From positions 820,203 to 884,202 of the forward strand of contig NZ_JACICY010000001.1 of the NCBI RefSeq assembly GCF_014196055.1: a stretch of 64,000 bases of DNA, read 5' to 3'. Position numbers and translations under genes: made by a program. Below are positions 46,973 to 59,218 of the stretch, one piece after another (the first letter of the stretch is position 1; every line of letters starts with the position of its first letter). The notes beneath the pieces were generated by a model. That model saw only the letters and a program-made list of their open reading frames with translations. It did no database searches and was not told where the DNA came from. The DNA comes from Novosphingobium hassiacum. Lineage in GTDB: Bacteria; Pseudomonadota; Alphaproteobacteria; Sphingomonadales; Sphingomonadaceae.

Positions 46973-47424
46973 TGGCCTTTGATTGGGTGAACCCCTCCCA
47001 GCAGTAAAACGTCAATGACCGAGAAGGGGCAGCTTGCTGACAGTCCGCTTGGAAGCAGCCTTTGGCAAATTCTGTCAGAAGCAGACATCCACGGTGCGTG
47101 ATCTAAACAGCCGACTCTGGTCGGCTGCCGCCCCGTCGATCCGGAATAAAATTGTGGCAATTGTTGCCTCAATTCCGGAAATTCGTGTTTCAGATTGCCG
47201 TGATTGGTTTCTGCCTTTGTATATCGCCGTCCTTTCATGGTGATCGAAAGGCGCTTCCTTCAGGTTCGGACAAAAGTAAGGTCCGAGGGGCCACGGAACA
47301 GCGCGTTGCTTTTGTCCGGCCAGCCAGTATCTTGTTTTAGGGAACCTTGCTGCGGCTGCCGGGTTGATCGCGCGCGCGATTTTCATCTCTCATCCAGCCT
47401 AAACGTGGGGCTGCTGACGCATGA
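46973..47424. other. Intergenic region with hairpins upstream of the efflux operon
   Basis: No gene is supported in these 450 bases; small ORFs here have no recognisable features. AGCCGAC/GTCGGCT (47109-47126) is a 7-bp hairpin. CCGGAAT (47141-47147) pairs with ATTCCGG (47172-47178) around an inner palindrome GGCAATTGTTGCC (47156-47168). These may end the antiporter transcript and form a control site for emrB. Confidence 0.6.
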
Positions 47425-49125
47425 ATGGGGAACACCATGGCGCAGGCTGCGGCCTATCAGTTCAAGCCGCACGAAAAGCCGACGCTTCCTGGCTCGCCCG
47501 CGAATCCCGATCATCCGACGCGTCGCCGCTTAGCCTATGGGGCCATTGGCGTTCTTATCGGGCTGGCAGGCGGCCTGGGCAACGCGCTGGTCGCGGTGAA
47601 CCTGCCTTTTGCGCAAGGCACGCTGGGGCTGGGGCCGGACGAGGCAAGCTGGCTGACGGCGGCCTATCTGATGACCAACACGATGGCCAACCTCGTGCTG
47701 GTGAAATACCGCCAGCAGTTCGGGCTGCAGCCGTTCATCCGCTGGATGCTGGGCATCTATGTGCTGGCGACGGTATTTCATCTGTTCGTCCACGGCTTCT
47801 GGTCGGCGATTGCAGTGCGCGCAGCAGGCGGGCTTGCAGGGAGCGCCCTGTCTTCGTTGACGGTGCTCTACCTGATGCAGGCGATGCCGGCGGCCAAGCG
47901 GCTGGGCGGCTTGATGATCGGCATTTCGATCCCGCAGCTTGCCACGCCGCTGGCACGAGTGGTTTCGCCGGGGCTGCTGACGTCGGGCGATTGGCATATG
48001 CTGTACTGGTTTGAACTGGGTCTGGCACTGGCGTCGCTCGCCGCAATCCTTGCGCTGCCACTGCCCCCGAGCGAGCGCTCGAAGGTCTTCGAAAAGGGCG
48101 ACGCAGTCAGCATCGCGCTGCTGGTGCCGGGAATGTCGCTGCTCATCGCAGTGCTCAGCCAGGGCCGGATCGAGTGGTGGACTTCGCGCCCGTGGATGGG
48201 ATACGCGCTGGTTGCCGGGATGGTGATGGTCACCTGCGCGTTCGTATATGAACACTTCCGCCGCAATCCGCTGATCAACACGCGCTGGCTGGGCACCCGG
48301 GAAATGGTGCGGCTGATGTCTATCGCGGCGGCGGTGCGCGTGCTGCTTTCGGAACAGGCTTTCGGCTCGGTCGGCCTGCTGACCGTGGTGGGCATGACCA
48401 ACGAACAAATGGTTGGCCTCAATCTGGTGATCATCGCAGCTTCGATTGCCGGACTGATCACAGCATTGGTGACGCTGAACCCGGCCAATGTCGCGCGGCC
48501 GATCACCATATCACTCGTGCTGATCGCGATCGCGGCGTTTCTCGATGCCGATGCGAACAACCTGACGAGGCCCGAGAATTTCTACATCTGTCAGGCCCTC
48601 ATCGGCTTTGCCAGCATCCTGTTCCTGTCGCAGGCGATGATCATCGGCCTTGCCCGGACGCTGCTGGCGGGGCCGCGCAATTTCGTCAGCTTCATCGTGC
48701 TGTTCAGTATGAGCCAGGCGCTGGGCGGATTGGTCGGCGGCGCGCTGCTCGGCACGTTCCAGGTGGTGCGCGAAAAGATGCATTCGGCCGAGATCGTCCA
48801 GTCGATCGTGATGACCGACCCGCAAGTTGCGGCGCGCATCGCGGCGGGAGGGCGGCTGGTGGCGCGCACCGTGGGCGACCCCATCCTGCGCAATGCGCAA
48901 GGCGCGGCGATCCTTTCGCAACAGGCCACGCGTGAGGCGAACATCCTTGCCTTCAACGATGTGTTTCTTCTGATCGGCGTGCTGGCGGTGGTGGCGGCCG
49001 TCTGGTCGATCTTCATTCGCAGTGGGATGGCGCGGCGGGGCGAGGAATCGCCGTTGCTTCAGCTGCAACGCCTGCAACAAACCGCCGCTAGCAGTGCCAC
49101 CACAGCCTCAAGGACCGCCGGATGA
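47425..49125 (+). CDS. Multidrug efflux MFS protein (EmrB/FarB-like, DHA2)
   Basis: 566 residues with about fourteen helices. N-terminal helix region with GVLIGLAGGLGNALVAVN and an EAxWLxxAYL-like EASWLTAAYLMTNTMAN. Start ATG 47425, or ATG 47437 after GGGGAAC. It forms the inner-membrane part of a tripartite pump with the following HlyD and NodT proteins. Substrate unknown: drugs, organic acids or bile-like amphiphiles. Confidence 0.9.
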   Translation: MGNTMAQAAAYQFKPHEKPTLPGSPANPDHPTRRRLAYGAIGVLIGLAGGLGNALVAVNLPFAQGTLGLGPDEASWLTAAYLMTNTMANLVLVKYRQQFGLQPFIRWMLGIYVLATVFHLFVHGFWSAIAVRAAGGLAGSALSSLTVLYLMQAMPAAKRLGGLMIGISIPQLATPLARVVSPGLLTSGDWHMLYWFELGLALASLAAILALPLPPSERSKVFEKGDAVSIALLVPGMSLLIAVLSQGRIEWWTSRPWMGYALVAGMVMVTCAFVYEHFRRNPLINTRWLGTREMVRLMSIAAAVRVLLSEQAFGSVGLLTVVGMTNEQMVGLNLVIIAASIAGLITALVTLNPANVARPITISLVLIAIAAFLDADANNLTRPENFYICQALIGFASILFLSQAMIIGLARTLLAGPRNFVSFIVLFSMSQALGGLVGGALLGTFQVVREKMHSAEIVQSIVMTDPQVAARIAAGGRLVARTVGDPILRNAQGAAILSQQATREANILAFNDVFLLIGVLAVVAAVWSIFIRSGMARRGEESPLLQLQRLQQTAASSATTASRTAG

Positions 49126-50195
49126 GCGACGAGAACGAAACCCCCGCCGATGGCTGGACACCTCAGCGCCCGAACAAGACGCGGCTTGCCCTGATCGCGC
49201 TGGCCTTGCTCGGCGCGGTTCTGGCTGTGCTTTATGCATGGCATCTGCCGCCGTTCGCAGGTCTCTCGCAATCGACCGACAATGCTTATGTGCGCGGCCG
49301 GGTAACCGTGATCAGCCCGCAAGTGAGCGGCTATGTCACGCAAGTGCTGGTCAAGGACTTTGCGAAAGTGAAGAAGGGCCAGATCATCGCCGTGATCGAT
49401 CAGCGGCAGTATCAGGCCAAGGTCGAACAGGCGCGCGCCAATCTTGCCGCCCAAGAAGCGGCTTTCGCGAATTCGCAGCAGAGCGAACGGTCGCGCAAAG
49501 CCGCGCTTGGCGGCCAGGATGCCGCAATTGCCAGCGCCCAGGCGCAAGCCGCAAAGGCGCGCGCCGACATGGCTCGCGCCAGCGCGCTGGTCGGCGACGG
49601 CTCCATCTCCGAGCGCGAACGCGACCAGACGCGCGCCGCCCTGCTCGCCGCCGACGCTGGCGTGCGTCAGGCGCAGGCCGCTCGGAGCGTGGGCGAGCAG
49701 GACGTGCGGAGCGTGCTGGTGGGGCGCGGCGGGCTTCAGGCCACGGTCGAGGCTGCGAGAGCACAGCTTCATGCAGCAGAAGTTGACTTGGAAAACACTG
49801 TGATCCGCGCGCCTGAGGATGGGCAGCTTTCCGAAGTGGGCGTGCGACTAGGTGCGTTCGTAACCGCGGGAACACAGCTCCTGTTTCTCGTCCCTTACGA
49901 TGTCTGGGTGATCGCCAATTTCAAGGAAGCGCAGACTGCGCGCATGGCCGTGGGGCAGCCTGCGCGCTTCACCGTCGATGCACTGGGAGACGGAGAACTG
50001 ACCGGCCACGTAGAGAACATCTCACCCGCGGCGGGGTCGGAATTTGCAGTCCTCAAGGCAGACAATGCTACCGGTAATTTCGTCAAGGTGGCACAGCGCA
50101 TCGCGGTGCGGATCAGGATCGATCCGGGTCAGGCGATAGCGAGGCGGTTGCGACCCGGCATGTCGGTGGAAGCGCGCGTGGATACCGGTTCGTGA
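49122..50195 (+). CDS. HlyD/EmrA-family membrane fusion protein
   Basis: 357 residues. One N-terminal membrane anchor (LALIALALLGAVLAVLYAW), then a biotinyl-lipoyl half (DNAYVRGRVTVISPQVSGYV), an Ala-rich coiled-coil (about residues 95-220), and a second half with NTVIRAPEDGQLSEVGVRLG. It bridges inner-membrane EmrB to the outer-membrane NodT protein. It is coupled by 4-nt overlaps on both sides. Confidence 0.92.
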   Translation: MSDENETPADGWTPQRPNKTRLALIALALLGAVLAVLYAWHLPPFAGLSQSTDNAYVRGRVTVISPQVSGYVTQVLVKDFAKVKKGQIIAVIDQRQYQAKVEQARANLAAQEAAFANSQQSERSRKAALGGQDAAIASAQAQAAKARADMARASALVGDGSISERERDQTRAALLAADAGVRQAQAARSVGEQDVRSVLVGRGGLQATVEAARAQLHAAEVDLENTVIRAPEDGQLSEVGVRLGAFVTAGTQLLFLVPYDVWVIANFKEAQTARMAVGQPARFTVDALGDGELTGHVENISPAAGSEFAVLKADNATGNFVKVAQRIAVRIRIDPGQAIARRLRPGMSVEARVDTGS

Positions 50196-51574
50196 GGCAC
50201 GCGGTCTTCACGATCGCAGGCCTTGCCATGCTGGCTGGATGCGCGGGCCCTGCGGTACAAACCGCGCAAGTGCCGCCCGTGACGTCCCCGGTTTCATTTC
50301 GCGTGGACCTTGGCCCGGGCGTGCCTGTCGATGGTGAATGGTGGCGCAGCTTTGGCGATCCGCAGATGGCAGCGCTTGTCGAGGAAGCATTGGAACGCAA
50401 CGCCGATATCGGCATCGCAGCCGCGCGTGTGCGAGAAGCGCGGGCGCAGCAGGATGTGGCGCGCGCGGCTATGTTGCCGAACCTCGATGCCGCAATTGCA
50501 GCTGCGGATTCACGCAGCATAAGTCCCTTCGGTCAGCCGGTTGAGCAGCGCGCGGCCCAGCCGCAGGTACAGGCGGCGTGGGAGGTCGATCTGTTCGGGC
50601 GCCTGTCCGATCAGATCAGCGCGGCCCGGTCGGGTTGGCTGGCCAGCCAGGCCGCGCGCGATGCCGTACGGCTCTCGGTCGCTTCGGCGACGGCCACCGC
50701 ATATGTCACGCTGTTGGCGCTCGATGACAGGCTGGCGCTGGCGCAGCGCACCGCGCAAACGCGCAAGGGATCGCGCGATCTTATCGCGCGGCGGGTGAAG
50801 GTCGGCTATTCACCCAAGCTGGAACTGGAGCAAGCCGAGGTCGATTATCAGGCCGCCCTGCTGCTGGTGCCCGCGCTGGAGCAAGCAAGGGCGCGACAGG
50901 AAAACGTCCTGAGCGTGCTCGCTGGGAGAGTGCCCGGTCCGGTGACACGTTCCGAAGGGCTTGCCATGCTGGTCAAACCACCGCTGCCTGAAGCATTGCC
51001 TTCAGAACTTTTGCGCCGCAGGCCGGACGTTGCGCAGGCAGAGTTTCAGCTTGCAGCAACCGACAGCAACCTTGCCGCTGCGCGCAAGCGCTTTTTGCCA
51101 TCGCTCAGGCTTTCGGCAAATGCAGGGGTAGCCGTTTCCACTCTGCTTTCTGGGCCTGTCGGGCTGTGGTCGTTGGGTGGGAGCGTACTTGCCCCGCTGT
51201 TCGAGGGTGGCCGCCTGCGTGCCGGTGCCGAGGCGGCCGGCGCCCAGCGCGATGTTGCGGCGTTCGGTTATCGCAAGACCGTGCTGACCGCTTTCCGCGA
51301 GGTCAACGACGCGCTGGCATCGGTCGACGGGCTGGACCGGCAGGTGCAGATTCAGGTCACGCAACGTAATGCTCTGGCCGAGGCCAACCGCCTTGCCGGT
51401 AATCGTTATCGCGAAGGCTATTCGCCGCTGCTCGAGCAGCTCGATACACAGCGCGGCTTACTTTCTGCGGAACTGAGCCTGATCCAGACACGCGCCGATG
51501 CCCTCAACGCACGGATCAATCTGTTTCAGGTACTCGGCGGTGGCTGGTCTGCTCAAAACGACGCCGATCCATGA
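50192..51574 (+). CDS. NodT/OprM-family outer-membrane efflux lipoprotein
   Basis: 460 residues, GTG start. Lipobox LAGC (Cys17) follows a short signal peptide. DGEWWRSFGDPQMAALVEEAL and the repeated helical pairs of the OEP fold are clear, including RRPDVAQAEFQLAATDSNLAAARKRFLP, shortened here to RRPDVAQAEFQL. It is the outer-membrane channel of this pump. The stop overlaps a small ORF. Confidence 0.92.
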   Translation: MRHAVFTIAGLAMLAGCAGPAVQTAQVPPVTSPVSFRVDLGPGVPVDGEWWRSFGDPQMAALVEEALERNADIGIAAARVREARAQQDVARAAMLPNLDAAIAAADSRSISPFGQPVEQRAAQPQVQAAWEVDLFGRLSDQISAARSGWLASQAARDAVRLSVASATATAYVTLLALDDRLALAQRTAQTRKGSRDLIARRVKVGYSPKLELEQAEVDYQAALLLVPALEQARARQENVLSVLAGRVPGPVTRSEGLAMLVKPPLPEALPSELLRRRPDVAQAEFQLAATDSNLAAARKRFLPSLRLSANAGVAVSTLLSGPVGLWSLGGSVLAPLFEGGRLRAGAEAAGAQRDVAAFGYRKTVLTAFREVNDALASVDGLDRQVQIQVTQRNALAEANRLAGNRYREGYSPLLEQLDTQRGLLSAELSLIQTRADALNARINLFQVLGGGWSAQNDADP

Positions 51575-51690
51575 TTTCAGGAGTTCGTTTGGAGGCTTTT
51601 GACTCATCATCTGCCGGGAATGGGGTGGACGAAGGCGCTTTTGCTGGAATGCAAAAAGATATGCTGGCGGCAGGTTTCACCACGAACTGA
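51571..51690 (+). CDS. Small ORF coupled to the efflux gene, possible remnant
   Basis: 39 codons, ATG 51571 overlapping the NodT stop by 4 nt, product MISGVRLEAFDSSS followed by NGVDEGAFAGMQKDMLAAGF. I recognise no family. The coupling suggests it could be translated, but there is no good ribosome-binding site and it may be a leftover of a longer gene. Confidence 0.3.
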   Translation: MISGVRLEAFDSSSAGNGVDEGAFAGMQKDMLAAGFTTN

Positions 51691-51867
51691 CTTTCGCTCT
51701 TAAGCGAACGCACGGGTTAGGCTGGTCGCTTCCGACCCTTTGATTGCCATCGAAATTCCGGCAAATGCCGCCTTGAACCCGGTCATTCCCGCTCAATTTT
51801 GACGTGATCGATTCCTGCCGTTCGTTCAGCCCGTTGTCGCAATGGCGGAAAGACAGCCGTCCGTTGG

Positions 51868-52359
51868 ATGGAGGGCGTCTATCTCGCGGTGCGGCATTCG
51901 TTCAACCACGCCGATACGATCATCGCCTATGCCGTGGTGATCGAATGGGATGACACAGCGGCAGTGCTATCCTTCGTAACGAGGGACGATTTCACCGGTC
52001 CAGCACTCCAGCAGGGCCGCGTTTCTTTTTCGACGCGGACCGGCCACAGTTATCTGCTGACTAACGATTTCGGGCGATTTGAGCTGACGGTTCTAGGCCG
52101 CCCGATCGAGGATGGGCGGTTACTTGGGCTTTGCACCACGGCTTTCATGCATCAGAGGCGCCCCACACCGGCCAGTAGCGCAATCGCGCTTATGCCAGTC
52201 AGTCTCCATGTCGAGGACCTGCCGACATGTGGCCCGGTGAATGTGGGCGGTGCGGCTTTTGCGGACTATTCCGAATGGCTCCGCTCCGCCGAACGCGACG
52301 GGTTCGCGCGCGTAGTTGGCTCGAGTCTGCCTCAACTGTTGAATAGCGCCGGGAATTGA
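51868..52359 (+). CDS. Uncharacterised protein, probably N-terminally truncated
   Basis: 163 residues beginning MEGVYLAVRHSFNHADTI. The frame is open upstream only to a stop at 51805-51807, with no good start or ribosome-binding site. It contains an EWDDTAAVLSFVTRD and a TGHSYLLTNDFGRFELTVLG stretch that look like a small beta-rich sensor domain. I cannot name the family. The open start, and position beside an IS21 remnant, suggest a gene whose front half was lost. Confidence 0.45.
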   Translation: MEGVYLAVRHSFNHADTIIAYAVVIEWDDTAAVLSFVTRDDFTGPALQQGRVSFSTRTGHSYLLTNDFGRFELTVLGRPIEDGRLLGLCTTAFMHQRRPTPASSAIALMPVSLHVEDLPTCGPVNVGGAAFADYSEWLRSAERDGFARVVGSSLPQLLNSAGN

Positions 52360-52430
52360 CGCGGGATGCCCAGAAATTATCACTGAGAATTGACCGATGC
52401 TTTCCTCGCCCCGGCAGACAGTCGGGAGGC

Positions 52431-52728
52431 ACTGGAGTGATCGACAAATATCTTCGGGCTGACACCGTGGAGCCGATATTCAAGGTTCCCGACCGGCCGA
52501 GTAAACTGGACCCGTTTGCCGATAAGCTTTCAGGGTGGTTGCATGCGGAATTGGAAGCGCAAGCGCCAGTACGAGCAGCAGACCAGCGGCCGCGGGACGT
52601 TTGTGCCGTTGGCTTTCCAGCCTGGCGAGGCGTTCCAGTTCGACTGGAGCGAAGATTATGTGGTCTTGGGCGGCAAGTCCATTAAGCTGCAGGTGGCCCA
52701 TGCAACGCTGTCGCATAGTCGGGCCTAA
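52431..52728 (+). mobile_element. IS21-family istA remnant
   Basis: Two pieces of IstA in different frames: DKYLRADTVEPIF..RPSKLDPFADKL (from about 52437) and RKRQYEQQTSGRGTFVPLAF..EAFQFDWSEDY (about 52550-52728). The intervening residues, most of the N-terminal HTH, the rest of istA and all of istB are missing. The upstream CACTGAGAATTGACC (52381-52395) may be the left end of the element. It stops just short of tRNA-Gly. Confidence 0.75.
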
Positions 52729-52733
52729 AGATA

Positions 52734-52807
52734 TGGAGCGGGTGAAGGGAATCGAACCCTCGTATTCAGCTTGGGAAGCTGCTGCTCTACCATTGAGCTA
52801 CACCCGC
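52734..52807 (-). tRNA. tRNA-Gly (CCC)
   Basis: Minus strand, 74 nt including an encoded CCA. Acceptor GCGGGTG pairs with CACCCGC; the D-arm, the anticodon loop TTCCCAA (anticodon CCC) and the T-arm GGTTCGATTCC are in place. The IS21 remnant lies directly beside its 3' end. Confidence 0.93.
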
Positions 52808-52939
52808 AAATCAAGCATTTAACGCTCGAATTTTTCGACGTCTTTCCGGCGTCGCCCGGCGGACGGGCCTATGGCACAGGCCTGTAACGTGGTCAATTCC
52901 GATGGGCGCGGGACGCCGCCGGACGTCCCGCGCGGCACC

Positions 52940-55602
<2,663 letters not shown>

Positions 55603-57387
55603 ATGATCGTGGCCGAGACTGTTACCCGCCATAGTGCCGACCGCCGCCTGAATCGTCTGCTCAGCAGCCGTTTGGCGCAATTCGTCGGACTGACGGCGCT
55701 TCCCGCCACCCTCGTTTTCGCCCAGGCCGCGCGCGATCCGTCCAACCCGGTCGAGACCGAAACCGGCATCGCGGTGAAGGATGCAACGGTTATCGAAAAG
55801 TGCGGCACCTGCCATACCGCAGATGCGAAGGGCAACCTCTCGCGTATCTCTTGGGTGCGCACGACGCCCGAGGGCTGGGCGCAAGTCATTCACCGCATGA
55901 TCAAGATTAACGGCCTGTCGATCACGCCAGCGGAATCCAAGGCCGTTGTCCGCGCGCTCTCGGCCACACATGGCCTCGCGCCCGAAGAAGCCAAACCGGT
56001 GATGTACCTGCCCGAACACCGCATGGTGAACGAAACCAACGTACCGAACGAGACGATCCGCCAGTCCTGCGCATCGTGCCATGCTTTCGCGCAGCCGCTC
56101 TCATGGCGGCGTTCCAAGGCTGAGTGGAGCCTGCTCCGCAATCTCCATGTTTCGATGTATTCGCAGGCCGACGCGCAGTATCGCCGCCCGGTCGAAGACC
56201 CGACGCAACCCGCCGTCGCCACCGGCGCGGTCAAGCCGCTGCCAGTCGAAGTCGCGCTCGAATACATGAACAAGAACGCACCGTTGACCACGCCCGAATG
56301 GACCAAGTGGGAGGCGCGCATCCAGTCGCCGCGGCTCGGCGGCAAGTGGATGGTCAATGCCATGCTGCCCGGCAAGGGACTCTACGTCGGCGAAATGATC
56401 GTCACGCCTGCTGCTGCCGAGGACGATTACACCACCGCGATCACGCTGCGTTCGATCAAGGACGGTTCGGTTCTGACGCGCACCGGAAAGGGCCTCGTCT
56501 ACACCGGCTACTCATGGCGCGGCACATCGTCGAGCGGCCCGGAAGGCGCGTCACCTGACGCACCGCAGGATCACGAAACGCGCGAGACGATGTGGTTCTC
56601 GCCCGATCGCAAGTCGGCTCAGGGCCGCTGGTTCTGGGGCGACTACAAGGAATTCGGCTTCGACGTGAAGCTGACCCGCGCCTCGGCTGAACCCACCGTC
56701 GTCGCGGTCGCGCCCTATGCGCTCAAGACCGGGACCAAGGGCACGACGCTGACGCTGATGGGCGATGCCTTCCCCGCAGGCCTCAAGCCTTCGGACATCG
56801 ATCTGGGCAAGGGCGTGGTCGTCAGCAAGGTCGTCTCGGCCAGCCCGACGCAGGCCGTCCTGATGGTCGATGTGGCCGCTGACGCAGCGGTCGGCGCGCA
56901 CGATGTCGGCGTAGGAGGCTCGGTGCTCGCCGCTGGCCTGCCGGTCTACAAGAAGGTCGATTACATCAAGACCACGCCCGACACGTCGCTCGCCCGCCTC
57001 GGCGGCAGCGAGAAGCATACGCCGGGTTTCGCGCAGTTCGATGCGATCGGCTATGACAACGGCCTCGACGGCAAACCCTACACCACCGACGATGTCGCGC
57101 TGGGTCCGATCGACGTGACCTGGAAGATGGAAGAATTCCAGACCGTCTATTACGACGACGACGTCAATTACGTCGGCAAGCTGAGCGAAAACGCGCTGTT
57201 CACGCCTGCCATCGACGGACCGAACCCTGCGCGCAAATGGGGTCGCAACAACTACGGCGAAGTCTGGGTTGTCGCCACCGCCAAGTCCGAAAAGGACGCT
57301 CTGGGCAAGCCGCTCACCGCCAAGTCGTACATGATCGTGTCCGTCCCCGCCTACAAGCGGTGGGACCAACCTGAGGTCGCAAAATGA
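55603..57387 (+). CDS. qhpA: Quinohemoprotein amine dehydrogenase, alpha subunit
   Basis: 594 residues. N-terminal signal peptide, then a di-heme cytochrome c domain with two CxxCH sites (CGTCH and CASCH), and three further beta domains. It takes electrons from CTQ in the gamma subunit and passes them to a cytochrome or azurin. Primary amines are oxidised to aldehydes and ammonia in the periplasm. The stop overlaps qhpD by 4 nt. Confidence 0.93.
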   Translation: MIVAETVTRHSADRRLNRLLSSRLAQFVGLTALPATLVFAQAARDPSNPVETETGIAVKDATVIEKCGTCHTADAKGNLSRISWVRTTPEGWAQVIHRMIKINGLSITPAESKAVVRALSATHGLAPEEAKPVMYLPEHRMVNETNVPNETIRQSCASCHAFAQPLSWRRSKAEWSLLRNLHVSMYSQADAQYRRPVEDPTQPAVATGAVKPLPVEVALEYMNKNAPLTTPEWTKWEARIQSPRLGGKWMVNAMLPGKGLYVGEMIVTPAAAEDDYTTAITLRSIKDGSVLTRTGKGLVYTGYSWRGTSSSGPEGASPDAPQDHETRETMWFSPDRKSAQGRWFWGDYKEFGFDVKLTRASAEPTVVAVAPYALKTGTKGTTLTLMGDAFPAGLKPSDIDLGKGVVVSKVVSASPTQAVLMVDVAADAAVGAHDVGVGGSVLAAGLPVYKKVDYIKTTPDTSLARLGGSEKHTPGFAQFDAIGYDNGLDGKPYTTDDVALGPIDVTWKMEEFQTVYYDDDVNYVGKLSENALFTPAIDGPNPARKWGRNNYGEVWVVATAKSEKDALGKPLTAKSYMIVSVPAYKRWDQPEVAK

Positions 57388-58838
57388 CGACAGTCCTTGC
57401 TCCCAAGTACCGCCGCGGCGACATCCACCTGTTTGATGCGCAAGGCGAAGGCTTCGTCTACCTCGCATCGGCAGGCGCCATCTTCGCGCTGGACGAAGGC
57501 GCGGCCCGCGTTATGGCCCTGCTCGGCGAAAGGAACATGGCCTATGGCGAGATGGTCCAGGCGCTTATCGAAGCCGACTATTCGCGCGCCGATGCCGAAG
57601 ACCTGATCCGCGAGTTGCGCGCCGTGCGCGGCATCGTTTCGGACGAGATCCGCGAGGCCCCGCTCGCCCCGCCTGCCCCGCCCGAAGACTATCCGTTGCA
57701 GGCGCTGGTGCTCAACGTCACCAACCAGTGCAACCTTGCCTGCACCTACTGCTATGAATTCGGCGCGGACAAGATCGCCACGCCCGCCGGCAAGCCCAAG
57801 TACATGACGCTTGAGACCGCCAAGACATCGGTCGATTTCCTGCTGAAAAGCTCGGGCGATCGCGAGGTGCCGCACATCACTTTCTTCGGCGGTGAAACGC
57901 TGATGAACTTCAAGCTGCTGCGCGACGTGGTGCTCTATGCCAACGAGGCTTCGGCTGCAGTCGGCAAGCGCATGACCTACAGTCTGACGACCAACGCCAC
58001 GCTGCTGACCGACGAGATTATCCAGTTCCTCTCCGATCAGGCGGTCGGCGTCACCGTATCGATGGACGGCCCGCCCGATCTTCAGGACAAGCGCCGCGTC
58101 TACAAGAGCGGTAAGGGCTCCTACGCGGTGATGGAGCCGCGCCTGCGCAAGCTGATCGCCGGGCACAAGACCCGCGCGATCACCGCCCGCGTCACGCTGA
58201 CCGAAGGCGTGACCGACGTCATCCGCATCTACCGCCACCTCAAGGACGATCTGGGCTTCCACGAAGTCGGCTTCGCGCCGGTCACGGATTCGGGCGAGCA
58301 GACTTACACGCTCGACAGCGATGGCATGGACACGGTCGTCTCGGCCTTCCACGAACTCGCGGCGGAATGGCTTGCCTTTGCCCTGCGCGGCGAGATGCAC
58401 GGCTTTTCCAACGTGTCGGAAACGATCAGCGAACTGATCCAGGGCACCAACAAGTCGCACCCATGCGGCGCGGGGTTGGGTCTGGTCGGCGTCAGCCCCT
58501 CGGGCGATCTTTCGCCGTGCCACCGCTTCACCGACGCCGACACGCATGTGCTCGGCCACGTGACCACCGGGCTCGACAAGGAAAAGCGCACCGATTTCCT
58601 GACGCGCGGGCATGTCGGCGCCAAGTACGAATGTTCGTCGTGCTGGGCGCGTCCGCTCTGCGCGGGCGGATGCCATCACGAGGCGTTCGTGCGCTACGGC
58701 GATACCGGCCACGCCAACCTGCACTACTGCGACTGGATCCGTGAATGGACCGACACGTGCCTCAAGATCTACGGCACCGTCGCTGCGCGTAACCCCGAAT
58801 TTCTCGAACGCTTTGCTGCACGAAAGGGCTTGTCATGA
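57384..58838 (+). CDS. qhpD: Radical SAM/SPASM maturase of the amine dehydrogenase gamma subunit
   Basis: 484 residues. The radical-SAM CxxxCxxC is CNLACTYC, then FFGGETLMN. The SPASM region has GAGLGLVGVSPSGDLSPCHR and CSSCWARPLCAGGCHHEAF. It forms the Cys-to-Asp/Glu methylene thioether crosslinks in the QhpC peptide before export. It is coupled to both neighbours, and lies directly before its substrate gene. Confidence 0.94.
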   Translation: MTTVLAPKYRRGDIHLFDAQGEGFVYLASAGAIFALDEGAARVMALLGERNMAYGEMVQALIEADYSRADAEDLIRELRAVRGIVSDEIREAPLAPPAPPEDYPLQALVLNVTNQCNLACTYCYEFGADKIATPAGKPKYMTLETAKTSVDFLLKSSGDREVPHITFFGGETLMNFKLLRDVVLYANEASAAVGKRMTYSLTTNATLLTDEIIQFLSDQAVGVTVSMDGPPDLQDKRRVYKSGKGSYAVMEPRLRKLIAGHKTRAITARVTLTEGVTDVIRIYRHLKDDLGFHEVGFAPVTDSGEQTYTLDSDGMDTVVSAFHELAAEWLAFALRGEMHGFSNVSETISELIQGTNKSHPCGAGLGLVGVSPSGDLSPCHRFTDADTHVLGHVTTGLDKEKRTDFLTRGHVGAKYECSSCWARPLCAGGCHHEAFVRYGDTGHANLHYCDWIREWTDTCLKIYGTVAARNPEFLERFAARKGLS

Positions 58839-59161
58839 AGCACCTGAAACCACTCAACAAGAAGGCTCTGCGCATCGAGGAAACGATCGCGTCCACCGAC
58901 GAGGACGTGATCGCGCTCCAGCAGAAGCCGATGCATACGCCGATGGGCTGCTCGATCTCGTTCTCGCCCGGTTGGGAAGTCGATGCGGGCGGCGGCACGG
59001 CGGGCCTGTGCCAGCCGGCAGAGCGCGACATCTACGATTGCTACGTCACCTGCTTCTGGCCGGTGCAGGTCCCCGACCACGTCAACTACTCGCCCGACTG
59101 GGCTAGCAATTGCGCGACGGCGGCCAAGGACTGGCGCAGCCTCGACATCATCTTCCCGTGA
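58835..59161 (+). CDS. qhpC: Quinohemoprotein amine dehydrogenase gamma subunit (CTQ-bearing)
   Basis: 108 residues with an N-terminal leader. With the first Cys (precursor C39) counted as mature C7, the known crosslink pairs all fall in place: C7-E16, C27-D33, C41-D49, and CTQ from C37 and W43 in CYVTCFWPVQ. The leader would then be about 32 residues, cut by QhpE. It is the crosslinked, catalytic subunit. Confidence 0.95.
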   Translation: MKHLKPLNKKALRIEETIASTDEDVIALQQKPMHTPMGCSISFSPGWEVDAGGGTAGLCQPAERDIYDCYVTCFWPVQVPDHVNYSPDWASNCATAAKDWRSLDIIFP

Positions 59162-59218
59162 TGCCGGGTTTGCCGTCTGCCTGCCCTGCCCGACCATCCT
59201 GACCGGAAGAGCGTTGCC

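Noticed and set aside
46081-47007. 308-codon plus-strand ORF overlapping the antiporter
   Set aside because: Frame-shifted shadow, Arg/His/Pro-rich, whereas the antiporter frame has clear membrane helices.
57351-58724. 457-codon minus-strand ORF opposite qhpD
   Set aside because: Antisense of a radical-SAM gene with intact motifs; no similarity of its own.
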